Below, one piece after another: positions 26,694-35,868 of a DNA stretch of 64,000 nucleotides. The DNA is from JBALVT01 sp045110675 (GTDB lineage: Bacteria > Pseudomonadota > Gammaproteobacteria > Pseudomonadales > Halieaceae): assembly GCA_045110675.1 (NCBI GenBank), contig JBGCGJ010000039.1, positions 9,294 to 73,293 of the forward strand. The letters run 5' to 3'. Positions within the stretch are counted from its first letter, which is position 1. Every line of letters starts with the position of its first letter. The notes beneath the pieces are model-generated. The model was not told the DNA's origin. It ran no database searches and worked only from the letters and a program-made list of their open reading frames with translations. Both the position numbers and the translations under genes were made by a program.

Positions 26694-27701
26694 TTGGCAG
26701 GCACCCAGACACTGGATCAGAACGCGGCTTCGGTCGCGTTGGATACCTCCAAAATTCCCAACCTGAATATTGCCGCGCTGTTCGACGGTGATAAAGTTGC
26801 TCGTGCCGAGTTAGTTGAGGAAATAAGGCGAGCTTGCCATAGCCCAGGATTTTTTTACGTACACGGCACCAACGTTGCGGATGATGTGATTGAGTCAGCC
26901 TTGCGGGTTTCCCAGGACTTTTTTGCCACGCCCGATGAAGGGCCGTTAAAGCAGAATGTGCACAATCGCCTTGCCGGTGGTATGAAGGGATGGGGTCCGA
27001 TCTTTGGAGAACCCTCCTACCAGAAAAACACCGTGTCCCATGTCGAATCCTTTGATCTGGGCCAGTCGTTGACACTGCGGCAATGTGAGGAACTGGGGAT
27101 CAGTGCCAATATCTGGCCGGATCTTCCAGGTTTTCAAGCGGCGGTGGAGGCCTATTCAGATGCGGTTACACGCCTGGGGCGGGCCATCAGCGAGGTCATC
27201 AGCGAGCTGTTGGAGATGCCAGCGGATTTTATCAACCGCAACAGCGGTCCAAGTGCGCCTCGAACGATGCGGTTACTTCATTATCCCGAGAACACCGCAC
27301 CGGATGATGGTAAAAACGTCGGCATTGCCGCGCATACGGATTTCGAGTGTTTCACCATCATGAATCAAACCGCTGCGGGGCTGGAGTTGACAGTTTCCCA
27401 AGGGCAGTGGTGCCAAGCGCCTTCGGACATCGGGACCTTTACCATTATTCTCGGAGATATGACCGAGCACCTTTCCAACGGCAAGTTTAAAGCCACCGGG
27501 CACCGGGTGGTGAATACTCCCTGGACGCGATACTCGTTGATTCTGTTTTTTGCGCTGGACGAAGAATTTGAAGTGTCGCCCCTGCCGCAATTTATCACCT
27601 CGGACAACCCGGCTTCCTATGAGCCCGTCAAGCAGGGCGCTCACATTGCGGCCGAGTTGGCCAGGGCATCGGCCAACGCATCTAACCACGGCTCAACCTA
27701 G
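26694..27701 (+). CDS. Isopenicillin-N-synthase-like 2-oxoglutarate/Fe(II) oxygenase
   Basis: 335 aa from TTG 26694, with GAGG about 7 nt upstream. The N-terminal DIOX_N region is followed by the iron-binding facial triad: His and Asp in AAHTDFECFT and the distal His in GHRVVNT. The 2-oxoglutarate-binding RYSLILFFA follows. Related enzymes hydroxylate or ring-open small molecules such as gibberellins and isoflavonoids. It overlaps no neighbour but runs 12 nt behind the OYE gene, suggesting joint action on one substrate (inference). Substrate unknown. Confidence 0.92.
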   Translation: MAGTQTLDQNAASVALDTSKIPNLNIAALFDGDKVARAELVEEIRRACHSPGFFYVHGTNVADDVIESALRVSQDFFATPDEGPLKQNVHNRLAGGMKGWGPIFGEPSYQKNTVSHVESFDLGQSLTLRQCEELGISANIWPDLPGFQAAVEAYSDAVTRLGRAISEVISELLEMPADFINRNSGPSAPRTMRLLHYPENTAPDDGKNVGIAAHTDFECFTIMNQTAAGLELTVSQGQWCQAPSDIGTFTIILGDMTEHLSNGKFKATGHRVVNTPWTRYSLILFFALDEEFEVSPLPQFITSDNPASYEPVKQGAHIAAELARASANASNHGST

Positions 27702-27715
27702 AGGGAGCAGCGCCA

Positions 27716-29422
27716 TCACTGGGGCTGCAATATTTCCGGAAGTGGATTTTTCTCGGGAAGGGGAGAGGGCAGCGGCTTCCTCGGCATCATCTCGTCGCTT
27801 ATAGCTGCGTGATAAACGGTAGCCGCCATCACTGCTGCAGCCTGCATTAAATCACCCGGTACGATATGGTCAACGTGATCCACATTCGAGTGATGAGTGT
27901 TCACGTCGTAATCGAGTGGATCCTGTACAAAGTTGAATCCGGGCAGGCCAACTGCATCAAACGATCTATGGTCAGTGCTACCCGTGTTGGTGATTGTAGT
28001 GGTCGTTACACCCATATCCGCAAAGGGGGCTAGCCATGAACTCAGCAGGGGTCTGGCGGCATCGTTTTGTTGCAGGTAGACGCCGCGAATTTTTCCACCA
28101 CCGTTATCGAGGTTGAAATAAACCGACAGTTTTTTGTGCTCGGACTTTAGCTCCATACTAATTGGATCGCCAAAGTGCTTGGCCACATAACCGCGTGAAC
28201 CAAACAAACCTTGTTCCTCGGCGTCCCATAGTGCGGCTCTGACTGTGCGTTTCATCGGTAACTTTAATGTTTTCAAAATTCGCATCGCCTCCATAACGAC
28301 AGCGACACCACTGGCGTTATCCGTAGCGCCAGTTGCTGAATGCCAGGAGTCCAAGTGGGCGCCGAGCATCACGACCTCATCCGAGCGGCCTTTTCCGGGG
28401 ATTTCCGCGATCACATTCAGGCCTTCTATCGCTGGACCGTGAAATTCCGCGTCGACATCAACTTCGACCACTACAGGAACCTCGCGCTCCAACAGCCTGT
28501 GCAGGCGATTGTAATGTTCGTGAGTTAGCACTGCAGTGGCGGGTGGTATTGGGTCGCCGTCACGGAAGGACCCGTAATCGCTGTCCATGATGACGCCGGC
28601 GGTTCTGGACCAGCCGTTGCTCAGAATTGCGGCAGCGCCCTCGTCGGCATAGAATTTTGCCAGGCGATTGCCCAATTCCAAATCGAGAAGCCATTGGTCC
28701 GCCAGTATTTCCAGGGGTACTTTGTCGTATAGTCGGTCGCGCTCGTCCCTATCCAGTGGACTTTTTAGCAGTGGCCACTGTATCTCCGGGCTGATCCCGG
28801 GCGTATTGGCCTTGCCAAGCTCCGCCATTGCTTCGTCGTCAAAGCGATACTGTTCTGGTTCGGCAGGGAGTTTAAACGGTGCTGGGTGGGATCGCATAAG
28901 CACCTTGCCGCCAAGTTTCCCGGCGTATTTGGCCTTATAGACTTCGATTTGCCGGGCCGTTTTCTCCAGGTCCCGCACCTGCGGACGCTCATCCTCTTCC
29001 CACAGTGGCGCGAATACAACCTCACCCGATACCGGCCCTTCTGTGGCACCCGACCAATCTGCAGGAAAGCCGGTCAGTGTGGTTTCGTGTGGCTGTTTCA
29101 TCTGTACGGCGATGCGTGACCAGGACCAACCTCGACCAAAGACACCCCAGGGCTCAAGAGAAGCTCGTGTGATTCCGTCGTCCTTAAACGCTTTTACTGC
29201 GAGTTGCGCGGCTCGGGTATAGCCGGGAGATCCGCTGAGCCTCGGACCGTTTTCGTCGGCGATGATGTGCAGGTAATCCATCACCTTGGAATGCAGAAGT
29301 GCCTGATCTTTGATTTTGTGTATCACTTGTAAATCGACGGCGCTGTCAGCGGCGTTTGCTTTACTGAGGGAAAGACACAGGGCAAAAGTGATCACCAGTG
29401 TAGGCGTCAACAATTTCAGCAT
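27716..29422 (-). CDS. Exported M28-family metallopeptidase
   Basis: 568 aa. Signal peptide ends near SKANA-ADS. The M28 zinc ligands are all readable: His and Asp in MLGAHLDSWHSATGATDNAS, the Glu pair in WDAEEQGLFGS, the Asp in NLDNGGGK and the His in STDHRSFDAVG / HHSNVD. An apical insert lies before the catalytic domain, as in carboxypeptidase Q-like enzymes. Probably periplasmic or secreted and an aminopeptidase or dipeptidase. Convergent with the oxygenase gene, 14 nt away. Confidence 0.93.
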   Translation of the reverse strand: MLKLLTPTLVITFALCLSLSKANAADSAVDLQVIHKIKDQALLHSKVMDYLHIIADENGPRLSGSPGYTRAAQLAVKAFKDDGITRASLEPWGVFGRGWSWSRIAVQMKQPHETTLTGFPADWSGATEGPVSGEVVFAPLWEEDERPQVRDLEKTARQIEVYKAKYAGKLGGKVLMRSHPAPFKLPAEPEQYRFDDEAMAELGKANTPGISPEIQWPLLKSPLDRDERDRLYDKVPLEILADQWLLDLELGNRLAKFYADEGAAAILSNGWSRTAGVIMDSDYGSFRDGDPIPPATAVLTHEHYNRLHRLLEREVPVVVEVDVDAEFHGPAIEGLNVIAEIPGKGRSDEVVMLGAHLDSWHSATGATDNASGVAVVMEAMRILKTLKLPMKRTVRAALWDAEEQGLFGSRGYVAKHFGDPISMELKSEHKKLSVYFNLDNGGGKIRGVYLQQNDAARPLLSSWLAPFADMGVTTTTITNTGSTDHRSFDAVGLPGFNFVQDPLDYDVNTHHSNVDHVDHIVPGDLMQAAAVMAATVYHAAISDEMMPRKPLPSPLPEKNPLPEILQPQ

Positions 29423-29464
29423 GCGGGTAAGGGCCCCCGTTGGTTTGATTTTGATCAGTATAGG

Positions 29465-30166
29465 CTAATTTTTCGTCAGGTCAGCGAGCAACCTGGGGCG
29501 AATAATATCGGTCCAGGTTTGGTAACCTGAATCGTTGAGATGTAGACCATCGAGTACATAAAACGCTCTATTGGGTTCGCCATCGCGCAGGAGAGCAGGC
29601 CCTGTGTCGATAAAATGCAAAGTCTCGTCTTGAGCAGTAAATTGCTCGATCAACTGATTGGTCCTTTCTGCGATAGGCCACACTTCCCAGCGCATTGTCG
29701 AGGGCGTAATCGCGATGTAGTAGATGGGCGTTAAAGCATGAGTGCGTCTTATTTTTGCGATTAACTCTCTGAAACTGTTCAACAAAACTTCGGCAGGTTT
29801 GGTCGCGCCGGGATGGATATCATTTGTACCCACGAATATCACTATCGCCGCCGGGTCAACAACGTCGACCAGCTTGTCAGCATAATAAATCGCGTCGGCG
29901 AATTTCGCTCCGCCGAAACCTCTGTTAATCGTACCTAAGGGTGCCATATCTCTGGCCAGAGTGTCCCAGAAACGGATGCTGGAGCTGCCCATAAACAATA
30001 CGTCACCCGGCTTCGATGAAGTTTTTTTCAGGAGCGCTTCGATGTCCTCCTCCCATACCAGCGGATCTTCACTCTGTGCTTTGCCAAGTTCGCTGTACAC
30101 TTTGTAAGCGGGCCAGCTTGCCAGCACTGCGATGATTGCGATGGTGGACCATAGGTATTTTGACAT
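29465..30166 (-). CDS. Membrane-anchored SGNH/GDSL hydrolase
   Basis: 233 aa from ATG 30166; the frame extends to 30205 but the downstream ATG places the hydrophobic anchor (YLWSTIAIIAVLASWPAY) at the N-terminus. SGNH blocks: GSSSIRFWD (nucleophile Ser), IVIFVGTNDIHPG (Asn) and DGLHLNDSGY (Asp-His). Esterase or lipase-like, facing the periplasm. A fragment of a homologous gene remains at 49656-49814. Divergent from selA. Confidence 0.9.
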   Translation of the reverse strand: MSKYLWSTIAIIAVLASWPAYKVYSELGKAQSEDPLVWEEDIEALLKKTSSKPGDVLFMGSSSIRFWDTLARDMAPLGTINRGFGGAKFADAIYYADKLVDVVDPAAIVIFVGTNDIHPGATKPAEVLLNSFRELIAKIRRTHALTPIYYIAITPSTMRWEVWPIAERTNQLIEQFTAQDETLHFIDTGPALLRDGEPNRAFYVLDGLHLNDSGYQTWTDIIRPRLLADLTKN

Positions 30167-30424
30167 GCGGAGTCTCAATCTTGTGGCTAGCGTTTGCGGC
30201 TGCACCGGGTCATGGTTCGCGCCGACGAGAATCAGTTGATCTGTTTTTTCCTGTGGAGAATTTTATCGTTTATAGCGCATCTAAACCAGCGTCAATCTAA
30301 TGACATAGATAACGCCATATTGTACAGTGGTAGTCAGGTTCACAACCTTTTTGGTTCAGACCAATATCTTTTAGTGCTAGAGTGATCCCCCAGAAAACTA
30401 TAAGGAAATCTTTGTTTAACCGGT

Positions 30425-31828
30425 ATGTCCAAGCTTACAACTAACTCGGACCCACGGCGAAATTTGCCTGCTGTTGACGCTGTCCTCGACGCGGCATGGG
30501 AGCTTGTGCAGGAGTGGGGGCACACCCCGGTCAGTCAGCGGGTCAAAGCCGAACTGGATCTGCTGCGAGCGGCGATTGGAAGGGGGGACACTGTCGATTT
30601 TTCCGTGGAGCAGCTTGTCCTATCTGTCGAAAGTCAGTTGTCTGAGGCTGGGGAATCGACTTTCAAACAGGTGATCAATTTAAGCGGTACTGTTATTCAC
30701 ACGAATTTGGGCCGCGCAGTGTTGCCGCAGCGTGCCATTGATGCTGTGGTAGCGGTAGCGGCGGCACCGAGTAACCTCGAATTTGATCTCGACACAGGAG
30801 GCCGTGGAGAGAGGGACAACCATGTCGAGTCACTGATCTGTGATTTGACTGGCGCCGAGGCTGCAACCGTGGTGAATAATAATGCCGCAGCGGTCTTGCT
30901 GGTGTTAAATACGCTTGCCGCCCAGGGCGAGGTGCCGGTATCGCGTGGCGAGCTGGTTGAAATTGGCGGGTCTTTCCGAATACCTGAGGTGATGGAGAGA
31001 TCCGGCTGCAAGTTGATCGAGATAGGGGCCACTAACCGTACTCATCTCAAGGACTACGAGAGTGCAATCACCGAGCGCACCTCTCTTTTAATGAAAGTGC
31101 ATACCAGTAATTTCAAAGTCGATGGCTTTACTAAATCCGTGGGTGAGGTCGAGTTGGCGGAACTCGCTCGCTCAAAAGAGCTACCTTTTGTTATCGATCT
31201 GGGTAGCGGTAATCTTGTAGATTTTTCTGCAATGGGCCTGCCGGATGAACCCACTGCGGCCCAGGCCATTGAAAACGGCGCCGATGTGATCACTTTCAGT
31301 GGTGACAAACTGCTGGGAGGTCCCCAGTGCGGGATAATTGCGGGCCGCGAGAATCTTATTAGTAAAATTCGCAAGAACCCCCTGAAGCGCGCATTGCGAT
31401 TGGATAAGATGACTTTGGCAGCGCTGGCCGAAGTGTTAAAACTATATCGCTCCCCGGAGCGGCTGCATCGGGAATTACCAACACTGAAGTACTTAACTCG
31501 AGATTTGTGTGAACTGGAACAGCAGTCCATACGGGTTCAAGCAGCACTGGTTGAGATTTTGCCGAGTCGCTATCGTGTGGAATCGCTTTCCTGCAAAAGC
31601 CAGATTGGCAGTGGCGCCTTGCCCGTTGAAAGTATCGATAGTTTTGGCCTGGCGATTACAGCCACTACAGATGCCGATTTGCGTCAAATGATTACGGCGT
31701 TGCGGAATCTTCCACGCCCTGTCATCGGCAGGCTTAACGATGGCGTGCTTACTTTGGATCTGCGTTGCCTTGATTGCGAAGATGTTTTCATTGAGCAGTG
31801 CAGTGCCTTGGCGACGGCGTTGGCATGA
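30425..31828 (+). CDS. selA: L-seryl-tRNA(Sec) selenium transferase
   Basis: 467 aa, the family length. Converts Ser-tRNA(Sec) to Sec-tRNA(Sec) with selenophosphate. The PLP lysine lies in FSGDKLLGGPQCG at residue 295, the same number as in the E. coli enzyme. NLGRAVLPQRA and SNLEFDLDTGGRGERD are further SelA signatures. Its TGA overlaps the selB ATG (ATGA), and tRNA-Sec lies just beyond selB. selD (selenophosphate synthase) is not in the window and must be elsewhere for the system to work. Confidence 0.98.
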   Translation: MSKLTTNSDPRRNLPAVDAVLDAAWELVQEWGHTPVSQRVKAELDLLRAAIGRGDTVDFSVEQLVLSVESQLSEAGESTFKQVINLSGTVIHTNLGRAVLPQRAIDAVVAVAAAPSNLEFDLDTGGRGERDNHVESLICDLTGAEAATVVNNNAAAVLLVLNTLAAQGEVPVSRGELVEIGGSFRIPEVMERSGCKLIEIGATNRTHLKDYESAITERTSLLMKVHTSNFKVDGFTKSVGEVELAELARSKELPFVIDLGSGNLVDFSAMGLPDEPTAAQAIENGADVITFSGDKLLGGPQCGIIAGRENLISKIRKNPLKRALRLDKMTLAALAEVLKLYRSPERLHRELPTLKYLTRDLCELEQQSIRVQAALVEILPSRYRVESLSCKSQIGSGALPVESIDSFGLAITATTDADLRQMITALRNLPRPVIGRLNDGVLTLDLRCLDCEDVFIEQCSALATALA

Positions 31829-33756
31829 TTGTCGCCACCGCCGGACATGTCGATCACGGTAAAACGAGTCTGGTCAAACAGTTGTCCGGCGTGGATACCG
31901 ACCGCCTCGAAGAGGAAAAACGTCGGGGTTTAAGTATCAATCTCGGTTTTGCTTACAATCAGCTCGGTAGCGATTACTCCATCGGGTTCATCGATGTGCC
32001 GGGCCACAACCGTTTTATCAACACCATGATATCGGGTGTCAGCGGCATCGATGTTGCGCTGTTGGTTGTGGCGGCGGATGACGGCGTCATGCCGCAAACC
32101 CTTGAGCACCTGGATGTTTTGAGATTGCTGGGTGTCGGCGAATATGTTGCGGTAATCAGTAAAACGGATCGCGTGGATAAGTCCAGGGTAGAGGAAGTCT
32201 CAAGACAAGTGCTGAGCCTTGTTCCCGATTCCAGTCCCCTTTACCCCATCGACAACATCGGCGGAGATGGCATCGAAGAACTCAAAGGTTTCCTACATCA
32301 GCGGGCTGAAAATCTTCCTAAGAAAGCTCAGCGCGGTCATTTTCGTATGCCCATCGACCGCTCCTTTTTACTCAAGGGAACGGGTTTGGTTGTGACCGGT
32401 ACCGCGCTTTCCGGGGGCGTGCGTGTGGGAGACCAACTTCACTTGCTGCCGCAAAATCTGCCCGTGCGGGTAAGAGGCATTCATGCGCAGGGCGAGGTGA
32501 GTGATCGCGGTGGCGCTGGTCAACGTTGTGCTATCGATGTCACCGGCGTGGGTAAAGATCAAATAGAGCGCGGCGATTGGCTACAGGCCTCTGAACTGGC
32601 TCAATCGAGTGACTGCGTAGATGCTCGTGTTGAGCTCCTGGCCAATGCACCGTTTTCATTGAAACATCTTGCACCGGTAAAACTGTATCTCGGTGCAAAG
32701 CGTATTCCGGCAAAAATCTACTTAATCGAACAGACGAATGGGTCAAACCGACTTCGGCCCGGCGATTCGGTTTTTGCACAACTGATTTTGGAGTCACCGG
32801 TGGCCTGCTGCCGGGGTGACCGCTTTTTACTACGGGATGACAGCGAGTCGTTTACGATTGCCGGTGGTGTGGTTTTAGATCCCTTTGCATCCAGGATGAG
32901 CAGAAGAAAAACCTCCCGAATACCTTTTCTCGAAGCGTTAGAATCGTCAGATATAGAGGCTGTTTTAATTGCGCTTTTGTTGGATCAAGGCCAACTGCTC
33001 AACGCGACACAGCTGCGGCGAGCCTGGAATCTCAGCACTGAAGAATTCTCGGCAGAACTGGAGCGAGACAGCCTTGCGCCTCTGGTGAAATCTTTCTCCG
33101 CAGATCGCGAGGACTATCTGATCGCGCAGACGGCTTGGAACAAGGCTGAGCTGGCCCTGTGCGGTTGGTTGAAGGATTGGCATTCCAAAAACCCTCAGCA
33201 GGAGGGGGCGCAAGCTAAACTTGTTCGCCATGACCTTGAGTCTACTATTCCAAGTGAGCTGTTTCTGGCGGTGATGTCTCATCTGCTGCGGGTCGGTAAG
33301 GTAAAGCTCGCCAATGGTCTGCTTGCCCTGGGAGGGCATGTGGTTAAGGCTTCCAATGCCGAGCAGAAGCATTGGCGTGAGATTCGACAAACCCTGGAAA
33401 AGAGCGGCATCCAGATACCCGTGCTGGGTGCTTTACTGGAAACGCTCTCGATCGATGAGCCGACCTTAAAGCAGGCTTTTCGCAAGGCGATTAAAAGTCG
33501 AGAAGTGATTCAAATTGCAGAGCGACGTTATGCGCTCTGCTCGACGCTGTCTGAACTGGCCCAAGCGGTGAATGAACTGGCACAGACTAAATCGGAATTT
33601 TCGGTGATCGATGTGAAGAACCACTTAGGGCTTGGTCGCAACCTTACGATAGAATTATTGGAGCATTTTGATTCAATAGGTTTTACAGTACGTCGTGGAG
33701 ACAGTCGATCGATCATCGATAGCGGTCTACCGGCTAGATTGTTTGCCCAGTCATGA
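31825..33756 (+). CDS. selB: Selenocysteine-specific elongation factor
   Basis: 643 aa from ATG 31825; upstream frame to 31798 lies inside selA. GTPase motifs: AGHVDHGKTS (P-loop), DVPGHNR (switch II), SKTD and the EF-Tu-like barrel domains. The C-terminal third (about 380-643) is a series of winged-helix domains that bind the SECIS hairpin of selenoprotein mRNA. Carries Sec-tRNA(Sec) to in-frame UGA. Four-base ATGA overlap with selA shows translational coupling. Its likely client in this window is the UGSC protein at 47894. Confidence 0.98.
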   Translation: MIVATAGHVDHGKTSLVKQLSGVDTDRLEEEKRRGLSINLGFAYNQLGSDYSIGFIDVPGHNRFINTMISGVSGIDVALLVVAADDGVMPQTLEHLDVLRLLGVGEYVAVISKTDRVDKSRVEEVSRQVLSLVPDSSPLYPIDNIGGDGIEELKGFLHQRAENLPKKAQRGHFRMPIDRSFLLKGTGLVVTGTALSGGVRVGDQLHLLPQNLPVRVRGIHAQGEVSDRGGAGQRCAIDVTGVGKDQIERGDWLQASELAQSSDCVDARVELLANAPFSLKHLAPVKLYLGAKRIPAKIYLIEQTNGSNRLRPGDSVFAQLILESPVACCRGDRFLLRDDSESFTIAGGVVLDPFASRMSRRKTSRIPFLEALESSDIEAVLIALLLDQGQLLNATQLRRAWNLSTEEFSAELERDSLAPLVKSFSADREDYLIAQTAWNKAELALCGWLKDWHSKNPQQEGAQAKLVRHDLESTIPSELFLAVMSHLLRVGKVKLANGLLALGGHVVKASNAEQKHWREIRQTLEKSGIQIPVLGALLETLSIDEPTLKQAFRKAIKSREVIQIAERRYALCSTLSELAQAVNELAQTKSEFSVIDVKNHLGLGRNLTIELLEHFDSIGFTVRRGDSRSIIDSGLPARLFAQS

Positions 33757-33790
33757 TTAAGGCAGAATACCTAAAAGTTTTACTAAAGAT

Positions 33791-33884
33791 GGAAGAGCGA
33801 CGTCCCCGGTGGGGTGCCTGGTCTTCAACACCAGTGAGGCGCTGACGAAGTGCCTGGTGGGTTCGACTCCTACCTCTTCCGCCA
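33791..33884 (+). tRNA. selC: tRNA-Sec (anticodon UCA)
   Basis: Acceptor stem GGAAGAG (33791-33797) pairs with CTCTTCC (33874-33880), discriminator G and encoded CCA (33882-33884). Anticodon stem CTGGT/ACCAG flanks the loop CTTCAAC, with anticodon TCA at 33825-33827. A long variable arm and the extended acceptor region of about 94 nt fit bacterial tRNA-Sec and not tRNA-Ser. Only 34 nt downstream of selB, completing the selABC locus. Confidence 0.97.
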
Positions 33885-33891
33885 TCTATCC

Positions 33892-33924
33892 AGGGGTTTG
33901 ATCATCTAATTGATCGACCCCTTT
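33892..33924 (+). terminator. Probable terminator after tRNA-Sec
   Basis: Stem AGGGGT...GATCA pairs with TGATC...ACCCCT around a TCTAAT loop, about 11 base pairs with a small bulge, ending in CTTT. The T run is short, so efficiency may be modest. Confidence 0.45.
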
Positions 33925-33954
33925 ACACCCTTTGATTCACAACAGGAGAAAATC

Positions 33955-34890
33955 TTGACTATCAACAATCGCGTCACACAACTTACAGGCACGCAATATC
34001 CTATTATACAGGCGCCAATGGGCTGGATTGCTCGTGCACAGTTGGCCTCTGCAGTCAGCAACGCCGGTGGCTTGGGTGTTATCGAAACCTCTTCCGGCGA
34101 GCTGGACAATATCAAGCGCGAAGTAGAGAAAATGCGTGAACTCACAGACAAGCCGTTTGGTATTAATGTGGCTCTGTCCTATGTTAAAGGTACTAACATT
34201 GTCGACTTCGTGATTGAGCAGGGTGTGAAGTTTGTTACCACTTCTTCCGGAAGTCCCAAGGTATGTACCAAAGCCTTTCAGGAAGCGGGTATTACGGTTT
34301 TTCATGTGGTACCGACTTTGGATATGGCAATGAAGGCGATGGACGCAGGTGTTGATGGCCTGGTAGTAGAAGGCGCTGAGGGTGGTGGGTTCAAGAATCC
34401 ACGCCCGGTGTCGACCATGATTTTGCTGCCGCTGATTCGCTCCAAGGTGGATGTTCCGATTATTGCGGCGGGGGGAATGAGTGACGGCCTTTCTATGGCA
34501 GGCGCGTTTGCGATGGGTGCGGAAGGTGTGCAAATGGGTACCAGAATGGTGTCGTGCGCAGAATCTCCCGTTCATCAAAACTGGAAAGATGCGATTGTCG
34601 GCGCTCAGGAAACAGACACGGTTTTTCTCAATCAACAATCACGCCCCGCGCTGCGTGCCTTGAGAACTGAGCGAACCGGTGAATTGGAACTATTGGGTAA
34701 GTTCGATATGCGCGATCATATGGCGAAACTGCAGGACTTGTATTTTGGTGGCGACCTCGAAGCGGCGATACCTTTAACCGGTCAGGTCTGCGGTCGTGTC
34801 GATGAAATTAAAACCGCCAAGCAGATCATCGATGAAACGATTGCGGACTTTGAGCAAGTGATGCAGGGACTTTCCAAACAGTACGCATAG
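33955..34890 (+). CDS. Nitronate monooxygenase-family flavoprotein (second copy)
   Basis: 311 aa from TTG 33955, with AGGAG six bases upstream; the open frame reaches back to 33910 but without a ribosome site. NMO barrel signatures are TQYPIIQAPMGWIARAQLA, GGLGVIETSSG, GLVVEGAEGGGF and AMGAEGVQMGTRMVS. Paralogue of 19785-20756, but with a different C-terminal part. Likely an FMN enzyme acting on nitronates or as an NAD(P)H reductase. Alone on the plus strand and convergent with a TetR gene. Confidence 0.92.
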   Translation: MTINNRVTQLTGTQYPIIQAPMGWIARAQLASAVSNAGGLGVIETSSGELDNIKREVEKMRELTDKPFGINVALSYVKGTNIVDFVIEQGVKFVTTSSGSPKVCTKAFQEAGITVFHVVPTLDMAMKAMDAGVDGLVVEGAEGGGFKNPRPVSTMILLPLIRSKVDVPIIAAGGMSDGLSMAGAFAMGAEGVQMGTRMVSCAESPVHQNWKDAIVGAQETDTVFLNQQSRPALRALRTERTGELELLGKFDMRDHMAKLQDLYFGGDLEAAIPLTGQVCGRVDEIKTAKQIIDETIADFEQVMQGLSKQYA

Positions 34891-34925
34891 AAAACACTTG
34901 ATCTGGTCTGAATCTGGCAACTGAG

Positions 34926-35597
34926 TTAGCTTCTGGTCGGAGCGGATATTAGCGCTTCGATCACACCCACTACTTGTTCGAACATGGCTTTACGGTCGTG
35001 GAAAATAGATTCCTCGGTGCCCGTTTCGTCTGCCCGAAAAATATCCGCGATGCTGTGAAATGTAATACTGACCACGAAAAACAAACGCCGCTGTGCTTCG
35101 ATTTTTGGTAAATGTGACACTGCCTCAGTCAACAAGGTGTTTAGGGCGGGAACGTTGACAAAACTGATTTTCGAGGGGTTGGTGGGATTGATAATTTCGC
35201 TGTTTACTGCCGCGAGCTGCGACAGTATTTTGACGTAGTGGATACCGTCCTTGTTGCTCTGTATGTAGTCAGCTAGGGGCATGACAAGGACACGTGCAGC
35301 CGCTTCAGCGGCACTCCAATTCGATTGCTTGGCTTGTTCAACATAGCTGCTTCTCAGTTCCTGTACAGGGCCCGCATGGGTGTCGATGATAGCCTGCAGT
35401 AGTCTGTCTTTGCTGCCAAAGTGATACTGCAGGGCATTGCGGTTTTTTTGGCCGGCAGCGGCGGTGATTTCATTGAGCGAGACGGCGTCGATACTGCGCA
35501 GGGCATACAATTCCTGGGCTGCCCGAATAAAACTCTCTCGAGTTTTTGCCGAGCGGGTTTCGTGCTTGCTGGATGGTTTATCACTCACCGGGTTCAT
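34926..35597 (-). CDS. TetR-family transcriptional regulator
   Basis: 223 aa. Helix-turn-helix at about 40-65 (VSLNEITAAAGQKNRNALQY, then HFGSKDRLL). The C-terminal ligand domain is helical. It is followed upstream, on the same strand, by a 26-codon remnant of an SDR at 35646-35726, which may be what is left of a gene it once controlled (inference). No operator palindrome is obvious next to it. Confidence 0.88.
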   Translation of the reverse strand: MNPVSDKPSSKHETRSAKTRESFIRAAQELYALRSIDAVSLNEITAAAGQKNRNALQYHFGSKDRLLQAIIDTHAGPVQELRSSYVEQAKQSNWSAAEAAARVLVMPLADYIQSNKDGIHYVKILSQLAAVNSEIINPTNPSKISFVNVPALNTLLTEAVSHLPKIEAQRRLFFVVSITFHSIADIFRADETGTEESIFHDRKAMFEQVVGVIEALISAPTRS

Positions 35598-35645
35598 TCC
35601 GTAGGTGCATGCTCAATATCCTCAGACCTTCAAGGTTCTGATCAC

Positions 35646-35726
35646 CTAGGCTGCAGTCGCTGCGGCGGTGCCCAGACCCGGTGCGCCGACAGTAACAATC
35701 GCCACTTTGTCTTGAACTCTGGCCAT
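35646..35726 (-). pseudogene. N-terminal remnant of an SDR gene
   Basis: ATG 35726 opens a 26-codon frame reading MARVQDKVAIVTVGAPGLG, which is the first strand and glycine-rich NAD(P) loop of a classical SDR (TGGxxGLG; the first Gly is Val here), followed by an alanine-rich helix and a stop. Nothing of the rest of an SDR continues in any frame towards 35597. Either a decayed gene or a very short expressed peptide; decay is the simpler reading. Confidence 0.6.
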
Positions 35727-35868
35727 ACTATCCCCCTGATTGATGGCGCATCTTAGCAAATGAGGGCTTGGGTCGAATAGTGGCTTGCTATAGCTTTAGT
35801 TGTCCCATGTCCCTGTTGCGCTTATGCTCTACGCTCATTTTTAGTTATCCGATTGGCGAGACGCGTTA

